Source: Caldilineaceae bacterium (GTDB lineage Bacteria; Chloroflexota; Anaerolineae; Caldilineales; Caldilineaceae). From it: a stretch of 64,000 nucleotides of DNA. Numbering within the stretch: the first letter of the stretch is position 1; each line of letters opens with the position of its first letter. The position numbers and the translations under genes were made by a program. A model generated the notes under the pieces. The model ran no database searches. It saw nothing but the letters and a program-made list of their open reading frames with translations, and was not told where the DNA came from. Shown here piece by piece: positions 15,331 to 22,503 of this stretch. The stretch lies in NCBI GenBank assembly GCA_019637685.1, contig JAHBVF010000020.1, positions 1-64,000 on the forward strand. Direction: 5' to 3'.

Positions 15331-16069
15331 GGGAGCCACCCTGCCGATCCGAACGGCCCAGCCCGCGCAAGCGCTGCAACCCTTCGTTCAAATCCAGGCT
15401 GTTGCCCACAGCGCCACTCTCCGGTGTAACAGCGCTCCGTAGCTGGTCGGCAAAGGAACTCGAGGCCACTTCGCCATCATAACGGGCCAAAAAGGAGATG
15501 TTCTGATCCGTTGCCCCGATCAGCAACACCTCATCGCCCATACGCACCAGATGGAGCTTCTGGTTAGGGCCAATCGACTGGCTTTCCTGCACCGCCAGCA
15601 GGCGTCCACCGGCCAGCAGACCCTCACCACTGCCTGGGCGTCCATACCGTTTATAGAGCCAGACGCCGCCATAGATGGCCGCCACAATCAACAAAAGGGA
15701 GAAGATCATTGTGCTGGGCAGATTGCTCGACTCCGTACTCTCCCCCCCCAATTCCTCCCGCACGGCCGCGCCATCCTTGTCCGCCAGCCGATCAAATTCA
15801 GCCAGAAGTGCAGGGCTGACCACACCTTCGTCTGCTGCTTCGGGTGTAACCGTTGGGGCGGGCTGAGATTGGGGTTGCGTTGAAAGGCCAGGGCCACTGC
15901 TCAGGGGGGCAGCGGTCGCTTTGCCAGGCAGTCCATAAAGCAATACGGCATAGAGCAAGAACAGCACACCACCAGATACGGCCAGCGTTCTGCTGCGTGA
16001 CCATTTGCGCTGGCCCGCTTTTTTGGCTATTTGTGTGCTGATGGTTGTCTGCCAGTTCGATGTCTTCAT
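15323..16069 (-). CDS. fliO: Flagellar protein FliO
   Basis: FliO is a membrane chaperone that promotes assembly of the FliP ring. This 248-residue protein has an N-terminal membrane helix (about 30-51), a low-complexity periplasm-side stretch, a second helix (about 120-142, TMIFSLLLIVAAIYGGVWLY), and a cytoplasmic FliO domain with SIGPNQKLHLVRMGDEVLLI and GATDQNISFL (about 165-195). The last part is the conserved core of PF04347. At 248 residues it is longer than enterobacterial FliO (about 120), as in Gram-positive FliZ/FliO. Neighbours fliN (1 nt away) and fliP (overlapping) support the call. Confidence 0.9.
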   Translation of the reverse strand: MKTSNWQTTISTQIAKKAGQRKWSRSRTLAVSGGVLFLLYAVLLYGLPGKATAAPLSSGPGLSTQPQSQPAPTVTPEAADEGVVSPALLAEFDRLADKDGAAVREELGGESTESSNLPSTMIFSLLLIVAAIYGGVWLYKRYGRPGSGEGLLAGGRLLAVQESQSIGPNQKLHLVRMGDEVLLIGATDQNISFLARYDGEVASSSFADQLRSAVTPESGAVGNSLDLNEGLQRLRGLGRSDRQGGSHD

Positions 16070-16070
16070 C

Positions 16071-16610
16071 TCAGATCATACTCTGTACGCGCTGGGCTGG
16101 GGGCAAAATGTCGGTCACACGGACGCCAAACATATCACCGATGACAACCACCTCGCCTTTGGCAATGGGTTTGCCGTTGATGAGGATATCCACAGGCTCA
16201 CCAGCCACCCGGTTCAGCTCCACAACTGTGCCCGGCCCCACCGAAAGCACATCCCGGATATTCATCTTTGTCCGGCCCAGTTCCACTGTAATTTGCAGGC
16301 CGATGTCCAGAAGCATATCCAGGCTGGCCTTTTCCTTGCGCCCATTTGGCTGGGGGTGCAGGTCGGCAAAACTGGCCGGATTCACAGTCACATCAGCCGG
16401 GTCCGGGGCCGATGGCTGCCGCTTGGGCTTTTTCGGAACGTCCACCTCTTCGTTGGCTTCCCTGCCTTTGGCGATATTTGGCGCAGGGGCCTCTTGCTCA
16501 GAGGAATCCCCTTTTTGGGTATCCGGCGCAGCGGTCAATTCTGGTTCAGAATTGGCTGTCGTTTCGTCTACAGTCTCTTCTACAGTTTCGTCTGCCTGTG
16601 CTTTGCTCAT
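16071..16610 (-). CDS. fliN: Flagellar motor switch protein FliN
   Basis: A 179-residue C-ring subunit. The C-terminal SpoA domain (about 95-179) is well conserved: LLDIGLQITVELGRTKMNIR, VLSVGPGTVVELNRVAGEPV, DILINGKPIAKGEVVVIGDM, then FGVRVTDIL. The first 90 residues form a charged, acidic linker rich in Glu, Thr and Pro, instead of a CheC-like phosphatase domain as in Bacillus FliY. It has a normal ribosome site and follows fliM by 42 nt. Confidence 0.94.
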   Translation of the reverse strand: MSKAQADETVEETVDETTANSEPELTAAPDTQKGDSSEQEAPAPNIAKGREANEEVDVPKKPKRQPSAPDPADVTVNPASFADLHPQPNGRKEKASLDMLLDIGLQITVELGRTKMNIRDVLSVGPGTVVELNRVAGEPVDILINGKPIAKGEVVVIGDMFGVRVTDILPPAQRVQSMI

Positions 16611-16652
16611 TTGAAACCTGTCTCTGTGAAATTGCTATACAACCCAACGACT

Positions 16653-17708
16653 TTAGGAATTCTTATAACCCAGTTGGTCCTCGTCGATCACTTCGGTCAC
16701 TTCAACAGCCATCTTGCCCCGATACACTCCCAAATGGCCTTGCAGTTTTTCTTTCTCTTGCATTGTCAGAATGACCCGTTCGCTGATGTGCCGCTGCAAG
16801 GGAATCACATCGCCGATCTCCAGAGCCATCAATTCGGACAACATCAGTTCGCCGCCCTGGAGCAGTGCGGTCAGCTCCACATCCATATTTTCCAGATGGC
16901 GGCGCACATGCTTGCGCACTATGCCCAAATCTTCTTCGTCGTTCTGCTGGCCTGTCCCGGCGATCCAGGCCTGGGGGCTGAGCCGGGGTGTGATCGGTTT
17001 CAACACAGAGGCCGGGATGCAGAAGTTCAGGCTCGATCCGTGATTATTGACTGTCATTTCGAAGGAAATCCAGGCACAGGTATCTGACGGCAGTGCCACT
17101 TGGACAAAATAGGGATTAGTGAGCATCTCCTCCAGCTTGCAGGTCAGTTCCAGTGTCCCAGCCCAGGAATCCTGGATGGCATCCATAATATCCTCGGTGA
17201 TAGACGAGAGCAGTTCCATCTCCAGGTCTGTCAATTCTCGTTCACTGTCGCTAAGGGGTATGCCGTTGCCGCCCAACAGACGGTCCACCAGAATGTCCCC
17301 GAGACGGCTGTCGTACTGAAGCAGAAAGCGGCCCGGCAGCGGTTTCATACTGATCAGGTGCATGGCGCTGGGCGCGGCGGAGAGTGCAGTGATAAAGTTG
17401 GCATAAGGGCCTGTCTCGATGTAGGCCAGCTTGACATCCACCGATGTCCGCAGTTTGGTGGAGAGCTGCAAAGAGAGGCGGCGTGCCAAATTTTCGTAAA
17501 TCATCCGCAGCGTGCGCAGATGCTCTTTGCTGAACCGATCCGGCTGGTGAAAGTCGTAGCGACGCATCACATCGCTGGTGACATCCAGGCGACTGACAGG
17601 CGAGACTTCCATCCCCTCCGGCTCATCGTCCAACATCGTCACAAGAGAATCCACCTCGTCCTGAGAGAGCAGCGTACTGGTCACATTGCTTGCCAATCCG
17701 TCTGTCAC
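16653..17708 (-). CDS. fliM: Flagellar motor switch protein FliM
   Basis: A 351-residue switch protein that receives phospho-CheY. The N-terminal CheY-binding peptide is recognisable (LLSQDEVDSLVTML, about residues 13-26). The middle CheC-like domain contains RFSKEHLRTLRMIYENLARR and VDRLLGGNGIPLSDSERELT. The C-terminal SpoA-like domain (about 270-351) contains LSELMALEIGDVIPLQRHIS. The start is a GTG with GGGGTG upstream. It lies between fliL and fliN. Confidence 0.95.
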   Translation of the reverse strand: MTDGLASNVTSTLLSQDEVDSLVTMLDDEPEGMEVSPVSRLDVTSDVMRRYDFHQPDRFSKEHLRTLRMIYENLARRLSLQLSTKLRTSVDVKLAYIETGPYANFITALSAAPSAMHLISMKPLPGRFLLQYDSRLGDILVDRLLGGNGIPLSDSERELTDLEMELLSSITEDIMDAIQDSWAGTLELTCKLEEMLTNPYFVQVALPSDTCAWISFEMTVNNHGSSLNFCIPASVLKPITPRLSPQAWIAGTGQQNDEEDLGIVRKHVRRHLENMDVELTALLQGGELMLSELMALEIGDVIPLQRHISERVILTMQEKEKLQGHLGVYRGKMAVEVTEVIDEDQLGYKNS

Positions 17709-17792
17709 TATTCACCCCACACCACATATGCTACAACGCTGATAACGATTTCTCTTGCCTGCCACGCAGTAAAACCCACCGCGCCTCAAAGC

Positions 17793-18377
17793 CTACTGCA
17801 CTACAAAATCGGTGATCATTACCCGCTGGACGTGGCGGTTGGGCATGGCCCTGTTCAACTCTTCCCGTAGCTGTGTGCGAAGATTCTCTTTGCCTTCTAC
17901 AGTGAACACCTCGTCGAATTTCTTGCTCGTCAAGACATTCAGAACCACATCGTCGATCAGAGGGCGCTGGCGATCAACTCCAGCCCGAAAAGTGTCTTGG
18001 GCCGCGATCAGTTTTTCGCCAGCCAGGCTGTAGTATTCCGAGTTATCCGGCAAGAACTCCAGCACAATGGATATCCGCAAAAAGCGAAAACCACCGGGGT
18101 CTGCAAGATTTACGATCCGTTGTCCCGTCTCATAATAGATGCCGCCCACCATAGCGAACTGTTCGGGAACCTGATAGTAGCCTAGGTCTTTGGCGACCTC
18201 GGCTGGGGCCGCTTGGGCAGAAACGCCTTCTTCCAGGACAGGCTCATCGCCATTGCCCAATTGGATGGAGAAGGGCAAAAGGCCGCTGAGAAGCAGACCA
18301 ATCCCCAAACCGACAGTGACCAGCACGGCCACGATTGGGACCATTATTTTTTTGAGAATCCCCATTACTGCACTCAT
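17793..18377 (-). CDS. fliL: Flagellar basal-body protein FliL
   Basis: A 194-residue protein with one N-terminal membrane helix (about 10-35) and a periplasmic FliL domain. Conserved features include YYETGQRIVNLADPGGFRFL, RISIVLEF and the C-terminal LREELNRAMPNRHVQRVMIT then DFVVQ, the family's typical end. FliL rings surround stator units and stabilise motor torque. An AAAGGATGA ribosome site precedes the ATG. The gene lies between motB and fliM. Confidence 0.92.
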   Translation of the reverse strand: MSAVMGILKKIMVPIVAVLVTVGLGIGLLLSGLLPFSIQLGNGDEPVLEEGVSAQAAPAEVAKDLGYYQVPEQFAMVGGIYYETGQRIVNLADPGGFRFLRISIVLEFLPDNSEYYSLAGEKLIAAQDTFRAGVDRQRPLIDDVVLNVLTSKKFDEVFTVEGKENLRTQLREELNRAMPNRHVQRVMITDFVVQ

Positions 18378-18447
18378 CGCTCATCCTTTCAAAACCAGGC
18401 AATGGCTGGACTGTTGTCTGCTCTGTTGTCTACTCTGCTGTGTGTAT

Positions 18448-19233
18448 CTATGGCCCGGTAACAGGCAGGCCCAAATCAATAATTGGCGGCTCTTCCTCAG
18501 GTGGATAGAGAATCAGAATATCAGCCCGCCGATTCAGCCTGCGATGTTCGGGGCTGTCGTTGGGGTAGAGCGGATGATATTCCGCCAGCCCCACAGCCGA
18601 CATCCGTTCCGGGCTGACTTGGCCCACATCAGCCAAAAAACGTACCACAGAAACAGAACGGGCAGAAGAGAGGTCCCAGTTGGTCTGATAGATGGGGCTG
18701 CCGGTTGCTGTGTCATCTGTATGGGCTTCTACGCGGATATTGTTAGGAATTTCATTGAGCAATGTGGCAATCGTTTGCAGCGTAGTTTTGCCATCCTCGC
18801 CCAGGTCTGTGCTGCCCGAAGGATAAAGCAACGCGCTGGAAAGGCTGATATAAATGCCCTCTTTCCCAATATTGACAGCGATCTCCTTGGACAATTCATT
18901 CGCCATGGCGTGCTGGTTGATCTCATTGGCAACCTTCTGAAAAGTCCTGTCTCTGGTGGGGAGTGAACCCAGGTTGAGCAGATTGGAATTGCCCTGCTGC
19001 ATACTGGTAGAGTCAAAACCGTCGCCAAACCCCAGCCCGCCGGCAAATACGTTTACACCGTTGAAGGCTGCCCGCAGGCTGCCCGATAACAGACGGAACC
19101 GTTCCAGGTCAGCCTGGCCAAACGCGAAGAGCAAAATAAAAAACACCAGCAAAAGAGACATCAGATCGGAAAATGTTTCCAACCAACGTTTGGAAGTATC
19201 GATTTCTTTTTCAACCGGACCTTTGCGGGCCAT
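18448..19233 (-). CDS. motB: Stator protein MotB
   Basis: A 261-residue stator subunit. The single membrane helix carries the proton-binding aspartate in the family motif (RWLETFSDLMSLLLVFFILL, Asp23), followed by a plug/linker region. The C-terminal OmpA-type peptidoglycan-binding domain (about 125-250) includes IRVEAHTDDTATGSPIYQTN and WDLSSARSVSVVRFL. MotA is encoded just upstream. Ion specificity cannot be decided from sequence by eye. Confidence 0.94.
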   Translation of the reverse strand: MARKGPVEKEIDTSKRWLETFSDLMSLLLVFFILLFAFGQADLERFRLLSGSLRAAFNGVNVFAGGLGFGDGFDSTSMQQGNSNLLNLGSLPTRDRTFQKVANEINQHAMANELSKEIAVNIGKEGIYISLSSALLYPSGSTDLGEDGKTTLQTIATLLNEIPNNIRVEAHTDDTATGSPIYQTNWDLSSARSVSVVRFLADVGQVSPERMSAVGLAEYHPLYPNDSPEHRRLNRRADILILYPPEEEPPIIDLGLPVTGP

Positions 19234-19301
19234 TGTCTATTCCTTCGTCTGGTATCTATTCCAGTATCTGTACAACCACATCCATCAGCAGACGGGACGG
19301 A

Positions 19302-20072
19302 TTATTCACCAGCAGGATTGTTACGTGCGCCCACAGGCAGGAAGGCTTCCAGTTTCTGCTTCACAATCTGAGGATTGTCGCCAGCCTGGACCGCCAGCAT
19401 CCCTTCCAGCGCCAGTTCCCGCTCGGAAACTTCCAGTTTGCTGATCTGCTTTAGGCGGCCACCGATGGGCAGGAAGATAAAGTTGGCAAAGAGCGCGCCA
19501 TACAGCGTTGTAATAAAAGCAATAGCCACCTTTGCGCCGATTTCGTCCGGTGTAGTCAGATTTGCCAGCGTGAAAATAATGCCGATAACTGTGCCCAACA
19601 TACCCATTGTGGGCGCATACGCGCCCATTGTTTCCAGCACACTGTAGCGGCGGGCGTGTCGGGAGGAAAGCTGATCGATATCCATTTCCAGCATCTGTCG
19701 AATCAGGCTGGGGTCTGTTCCATCCACCAGCAACTGCATCCCCTTTTGGATAAAGGGACTCTCAATCCGGGCGATGCGTTCCTCCAGGCTCAGCAGTCCA
19801 TCCTTGCGCGCCTGTTCAGCCAGCTCCACAAAAAGATTGATCGTTTCCTGATATTTGGCATCGGCATTGGCAAAGGCTTTGCCCATGAGTTTCAGGGCAA
19901 TGATCACATCCTCGGAAGGCAGGGTCATCATCGTAATGCCAACTGTCCCGCCCAGAACCAGTACAAAGGAAGAAAGGTCCCACAGCGCGGCGGGGCTGCT
20001 GCCGGCCACGATAATCACAAATACGATGCCGCCAAAGGCGATGAGCAAGCCACCCAGTGCTAACAGATTCAT
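19302..20072 (-). CDS. motA: Stator protein MotA
   Basis: A 256-residue stator subunit with four membrane helices (about 4-22, 30-48, 148-172, 182-204). The cytoplasmic loop contains the family's charged motif region (LLSLEERIARIESPFIQKGM). The third and fourth helices carry TMGMLGTVIGIIFTLANLTT and GAKVAIAFITTLYGALFANF. It forms the rotating pentamer that contacts FliG. It is followed by motB after 68 nt and preceded by flbD, the usual flbD-motA-motB order. Confidence 0.94.
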   Translation of the reverse strand: MNLLALGGLLIAFGGIVFVIIVAGSSPAALWDLSSFVLVLGGTVGITMMTLPSEDVIIALKLMGKAFANADAKYQETINLFVELAEQARKDGLLSLEERIARIESPFIQKGMQLLVDGTDPSLIRQMLEMDIDQLSSRHARRYSVLETMGAYAPTMGMLGTVIGIIFTLANLTTPDEIGAKVAIAFITTLYGALFANFIFLPIGGRLKQISKLEVSERELALEGMLAVQAGDNPQIVKQKLEAFLPVGARNNPAGE

Positions 20073-20134
20073 TGTTCTCTATTCCTCATTCTCTACTTCG
20101 TCTTTGGTTGCCGGTTTACAGCAGAGGACATCCG

Positions 20135-20374
20135 CTATTTGCCTGCACTACTGGCAGCGTGTGACGGAGCTTCTACGCTGGGACGCATGCCACATTGAAA
20201 GACTCTGCGACGGAAATTGACAATCCGCTCTACCACTTCTTGCCGGGACTCTCGCACAACATAGCTGTTGCTGTTGACCAGCCGAATAAAAGTGTCGGGG
20301 TTGGACTCGATCGATTCGATCAGGTCTGCATTGAGAGTAAACTCACGGCCATCCAGCCGGGTGACACTAATCAC
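20135..20374 (-). CDS. flbD: FlbD-family flagellar protein
   Basis: A 79-residue member of the short FlbD/SwrD family (PF06289), found next to motA in many flagellar operons; SwrD increases motor power in B. subtilis. The core VTRLDGREFTLNADLIESIE, SNPDTFIRLVNSNSYVVRES and EVVERIVNFRRRV is diagnostic. I place the start at GTG 20374 because GGAAAGGTGG lies directly upstream and the protein then begins VISVTRLDG, as in the family; a GTG at 20401 would add nine residues. It is probably the first gene of the flagellar operon. Confidence 0.9.
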   Translation of the reverse strand: MISVTRLDGREFTLNADLIESIESNPDTFIRLVNSNSYVVRESRQEVVERIVNFRRRVFQCGMRPSVEAPSHAASSAGK

Positions 20375-20448
20375 GGCAACCACCTTTCCGATGAAAGACA
20401 CTATCCAGGAAGGCTGTGCTGTTGTCGTATCTTTCCTGGTCTGGGTTC

Positions 20449-20477
20449 ACTATAGCCGCGCCCAAAAAGAATGTTCA
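20449..20477 (-). promoter_or_regulatory. Candidate sigma-70-type promoter for the flbD operon
   Basis: On the minus strand TGAACA (20472-20477, 4 of 6 to TTGACA) is followed after exactly 17 nt by TATAGT (20449-20454, 5 of 6 to TATAAT). The predicted transcript would begin near 20442 and have a leader of about 68 nt before the flbD GTG. The GTTAC direct repeat lies 21 nt upstream of the -35, a plausible activator position. Confidence 0.45.
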
Positions 20478-20497
20478 TTCCTAGACGGTATGTTCGC

Positions 20498-20514
20498 TGT
20501 AACAGGTGCGTAAC
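20498..20514 (-). promoter_or_regulatory. GTTAC direct-repeat motif upstream of flbD promoter
   Basis: On the minus strand GTTACGCACCTGTTACA has half-sites 11 bp apart. It matches the 14206-14222 motif in 16 of 17 positions and lies just upstream of the candidate -35 hexamer. A looser version (GTTATCCTCAGTTACA, 21636-21651) lies upstream of the response-regulator gene. Confidence 0.35.
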
Positions 20515-20568
20515 CAGATTTCAGAATTTCGCTTCCTTGGGCACTTGGGCGACCGAAAACATATAATA

Positions 20569-20638
20569 ATCCACGAAGCCGCACGAAGTTGCACGAAGAA
20601 CAAAGAAAACTTGGTGCTCCTTCGTGTACTTCGTGGAT
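20569..20638. repeat. Inverted-repeat element, ATCCACGAAG arms
   Basis: ATCCACGAAG (20569-20578) and CTTCGTGGAT (20629-20638) are perfect inverted arms. Inside the left half the string GCACGAAG repeats twice, and the right half has CCTTCGTGTACTTCGTGG. The same arms bound another element at 59971-60050. It is intergenic in both cases. Confidence 0.8.
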
Positions 20639-20672
20639 AGTCTTTTTTTGAAAGAACCTGAAATCTCTCATC

Positions 20673-20707
20673 CCAAAAAAAGCCGGTCCGAGATGCCTCG
20701 GACCGGC
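20673..20707 (-). terminator. Terminator of the response-regulator gene
   Basis: GCCGGTCCGA (20682-20691) pairs perfectly with TCGGACCGGC (20698-20707) around a 6-nt loop. On the minus strand the stem is followed directly by TTTTTTT, a canonical intrinsic terminator 26 nt after the gene. Confidence 0.92.
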
Positions 20708-20733
20708 CTGAATATGGCAAAGTGGCAGTTGAC

Positions 20734-21432
20734 TCAGCTGTCCAGCGCGCCCACCAGACGGTAGCCGTGCCGATAGACAGTCTGCAGAAAGTTGGGATTG
20801 CTGGGGTCTTGCTCAATTTTGTGGCGCAGTTTCATCACCTGCATCCGCACAATCGCCGGGTCCCCTGTGCCGGGGTAGTAGTTCCACACATCCCGCAACA
20901 GGTCCTCCGAACTGAAGATACGGCCAGGGCTGCTCATCAGATGGTTGAGCAAGTTGAATTCGCTGGGTGTCAATTGAATTGCCCGGTTCTTGACATAGAC
21001 CATACAGGCTGTGCGGTCGAGGGTGAGACAGCCAACCGACACCCGGTCCTGTTGGGTTTCGGCGTGGGGAACCCGACGCATAAGGGCACGCAGGCGCAGG
21101 TGCATTTCGGTCAAATTCATGGGCTTGGCCACAATATCATCCGCGCCGGCTTTGTAGCCAGCCACACGAGTCTCCGAGGAGTGTTCTTCCTGCAACAGAA
21201 CCAGCAGCGAGGGAAGCTGCAAATTCTGGCGCAGATACTCGCAAAGGCTCAGCCCATCCAAATCCTCAGCCCGATCCGAAATAAATACGATGTCGGGCAT
21301 TGTCTCCTGGGCCAATTTGACGCCCTGCAAACCGCTGGCTGTGTGGCTCACATAATGCGATTCACCAATGACCGCTGCCTGGACAAAATGAAAATCTTTT
21401 GCATCGCTGGAAATAACAAGCAAGCGTGCCAT
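20734..21432 (-). CDS. OmpR/PhoB-type regulator with degenerate receiver
   Basis: A 232-residue protein with an N-terminal receiver fold (1-120) and a C-terminal winged helix (about 130-229: AIQLTPSEFNLLNHLMSSPG, LRDVWNYYPGTG, VRMQVMKLRHKIE, YRHGYRLVG). The DNA-binding half is intact. The receiver is not: the acidic pair is Ser8-Ser9, the phospho-acceptor position aligned on PDIVFIS is Ser52 (Asp53 follows) and the switch Thr is Leu79; only Lys103 (AKP) is kept. Phosphorylation by a histidine kinase is therefore unlikely. No kinase gene is adjacent. The ATG at 21432 follows GAGGAG; the open frame upstream is not receiver-like. The gene is monocistronic between two terminators. Confidence 0.88.
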   Translation of the reverse strand: MARLLVISSDAKDFHFVQAAVIGESHYVSHTASGLQGVKLAQETMPDIVFISDRAEDLDGLSLCEYLRQNLQLPSLLVLLQEEHSSETRVAGYKAGADDIVAKPMNLTEMHLRLRALMRRVPHAETQQDRVSVGCLTLDRTACMVYVKNRAIQLTPSEFNLLNHLMSSPGRIFSSEDLLRDVWNYYPGTGDPAIVRMQVMKLRHKIEQDPSNPNFLQTVYRHGYRLVGALDS

Positions 21433-21465
21433 AATAATCCGTCTCCTCAATATATGCGAATGAGT

Positions 21466-21481
21466 GCTGAACCGCTGAACC
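21466..21481 (-). repeat. Tandem GGTTCAGC duplication
   Basis: On the minus strand GGTTCAGCGGTTCAGC lies about 34 nt upstream of the regulator start codon. It may be part of the leader or a small operator. Confidence 0.5.
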
Positions 21482-21550
21482 AACCGTTCAAACCGGCAGT
21501 AGAAAGGCCCTGCGTCCAAGTGCGTGCCAGACGCTTTTCTATAAAAGATA

Positions 21551-21590
21551 ATAACAAATAATTTACGTGTTGATTATGGGAAAATAGTCA
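21551..21590 (-). repeat. 40-bp direct repeat, copy A, upstream of the regulator gene
   Basis: This 40-bp block matches copy B (21647-21686) at 31 of 40 positions without gaps, including an uninterrupted TTGATTATGGGA and the shared start ATAACAAA. The copies are 96 bp apart start to start. Confidence 0.8.
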
Positions 21591-21646
21591 CATTTATGGG
21601 GTGTACTCTTTGCCCCTATTCGCTCGATATCTTCCTGTAACTGAGG

Positions 21647-21686
21647 ATAACAAAACTATTACATCTTGATTATGGGACAATTGTCT
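21647..21686 (-). repeat. 40-bp direct repeat, copy B, upstream of the regulator gene
   Basis: Same orientation as copy A with 9 mismatches. The upstream end overlaps the loose GTTAC motif at 21636-21651. It lies about 215-255 bp before the regulator start codon. Confidence 0.8.
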
Positions 21687-21753
21687 TAGTTGTCCCCCGT
21701 ACCAAAGAACCAGTCAAAGCAATACATTCCAGAATAGCGACGGTCTACACAAC

Positions 21754-21787
21754 AAAAAAGCGTTCGGCACGCCACTGTGCCGAACGC
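21754..21787 (-). terminator. Terminator of the chemotaxis operon
   Basis: GCGTTCGGCAC (21760-21770) pairs perfectly with GTGCCGAACGC (21777-21787) with a 6-nt loop. The minus strand continues TTTTTTGTTG. It lies 38 nt after the cheX stop. Confidence 0.92.
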
Positions 21788-21824
21788 AGATAAGTTCTCG
21801 ATTGGGTACAGCCCATTACATCTG

Positions 21825-22325
21825 TTACATTCTGCTTCTGTGCCGCTTTAACCCTCCCTGGGCAGAAGCTTCCTGCAAGGCAATATGAATGGACATATGG
21901 CCCATCTCGGTGGTCAAGGGGATGACAACCCGCTTGAAACCCAATGTCGAGAGCACCGTACCCCGGCCAATCACCAATGTGGGCACAGAGATCGAGCAGT
22001 GATAGCCAGATTCGGCCAGATAGGTGGTGACAACACCCGTAATGACATTGCCCAGTTCGGCAATCCCGCTTTGGGCCAGCTCGTCAAACTCCTCCTGCGG
22101 CTCACCCAACATATGGGACACCATCGCCAGCGCCATACCCGTGTCCATGCTGTACAACACAATGCCCTGAATGTCCCCCACAATGCTCAGGAGCACCGTA
22201 ATATCCTGGGATGTGTAACAGTCCGTTTCCATCGTCACCGCGCCTCTGTCCACCTCCATGCCCACTTCGACAGACAGAACAGACTTTGCTGCATTTAGAA
22301 AAGGGTTCAGAAAATTCACACTCAC
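21825..22325 (-). CDS. cheX: CheY-P phosphatase CheX
   Basis: A 166-residue member of the CheC/CheX/FliY phosphatase fold that removes phosphate from CheY-P. The single active-site helix is visible (AQSGIAELGNVITG, with Glu90 and Asn93 matching the ExxN pair). A single such site and the overall length favour CheX over CheC. The start is a GTG at 22325 with GAGGAGAGG upstream. It is the last gene of the che operon, 178 nt after cheR; no other feature stands out in that gap. CheC and CheD are not in the window. Confidence 0.87.
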   Translation of the reverse strand: MSVNFLNPFLNAAKSVLSVEVGMEVDRGAVTMETDCYTSQDITVLLSIVGDIQGIVLYSMDTGMALAMVSHMLGEPQEEFDELAQSGIAELGNVITGVVTTYLAESGYHCSISVPTLVIGRGTVLSTLGFKRVVIPLTTEMGHMSIHIALQEASAQGGLKRHRSRM

Positions 22326-22503
22326 CAGGGCCTCTCCTCACAATATTTCGCAACACATCGGTAAATAGCCCGACCCACAGCTGGGCCGACGCCATGCCAG
22401 GAATCACTTGATGGGCGAGAAACAGCCGCCCGCAGATGCCGCTTCTGCTGTCACAGAAACCCACCCTCAACCGTGCAGCACGCACGTGCACATTGAACGA
22501 ACA

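Larger units (their letters stand above)
20375..20733. other. 359-nt gap: flbD promoter, repeat and terminator
   Basis: No gene is visible. Reading leftwards from 20733, this gap holds the terminator of the response-regulator gene (20673-20707), an inverted-repeat element (20569-20638), the GTTAC direct-repeat motif (20498-20514) and a candidate sigma-70-type promoter (20449-20477) for flbD and the genes after it. Confidence 0.7.
21433..21824. other. 392-nt gap: regulator upstream region and che terminator
   Basis: No gene is visible. The stretch is A/T-richer than its neighbours. It holds the ribosome site of the regulator gene, an 8-bp tandem duplication (21466-21481), two copies of a 40-bp direct repeat (21551-21590 and 21647-21686), a GTTAC-type motif (21636-21651) and the terminator of the chemotaxis operon (21754-21787). 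It looks like a densely regulated promoter region. Confidence 0.7.

Noticed and set aside
20405..20439. Weak inverted repeat CCAGGAA ... TTCCTGG before flbD
   Set aside because: Only 7-bp arms with a loop of about 20 nt and no T-run; too weak to call as a terminator or riboswitch.
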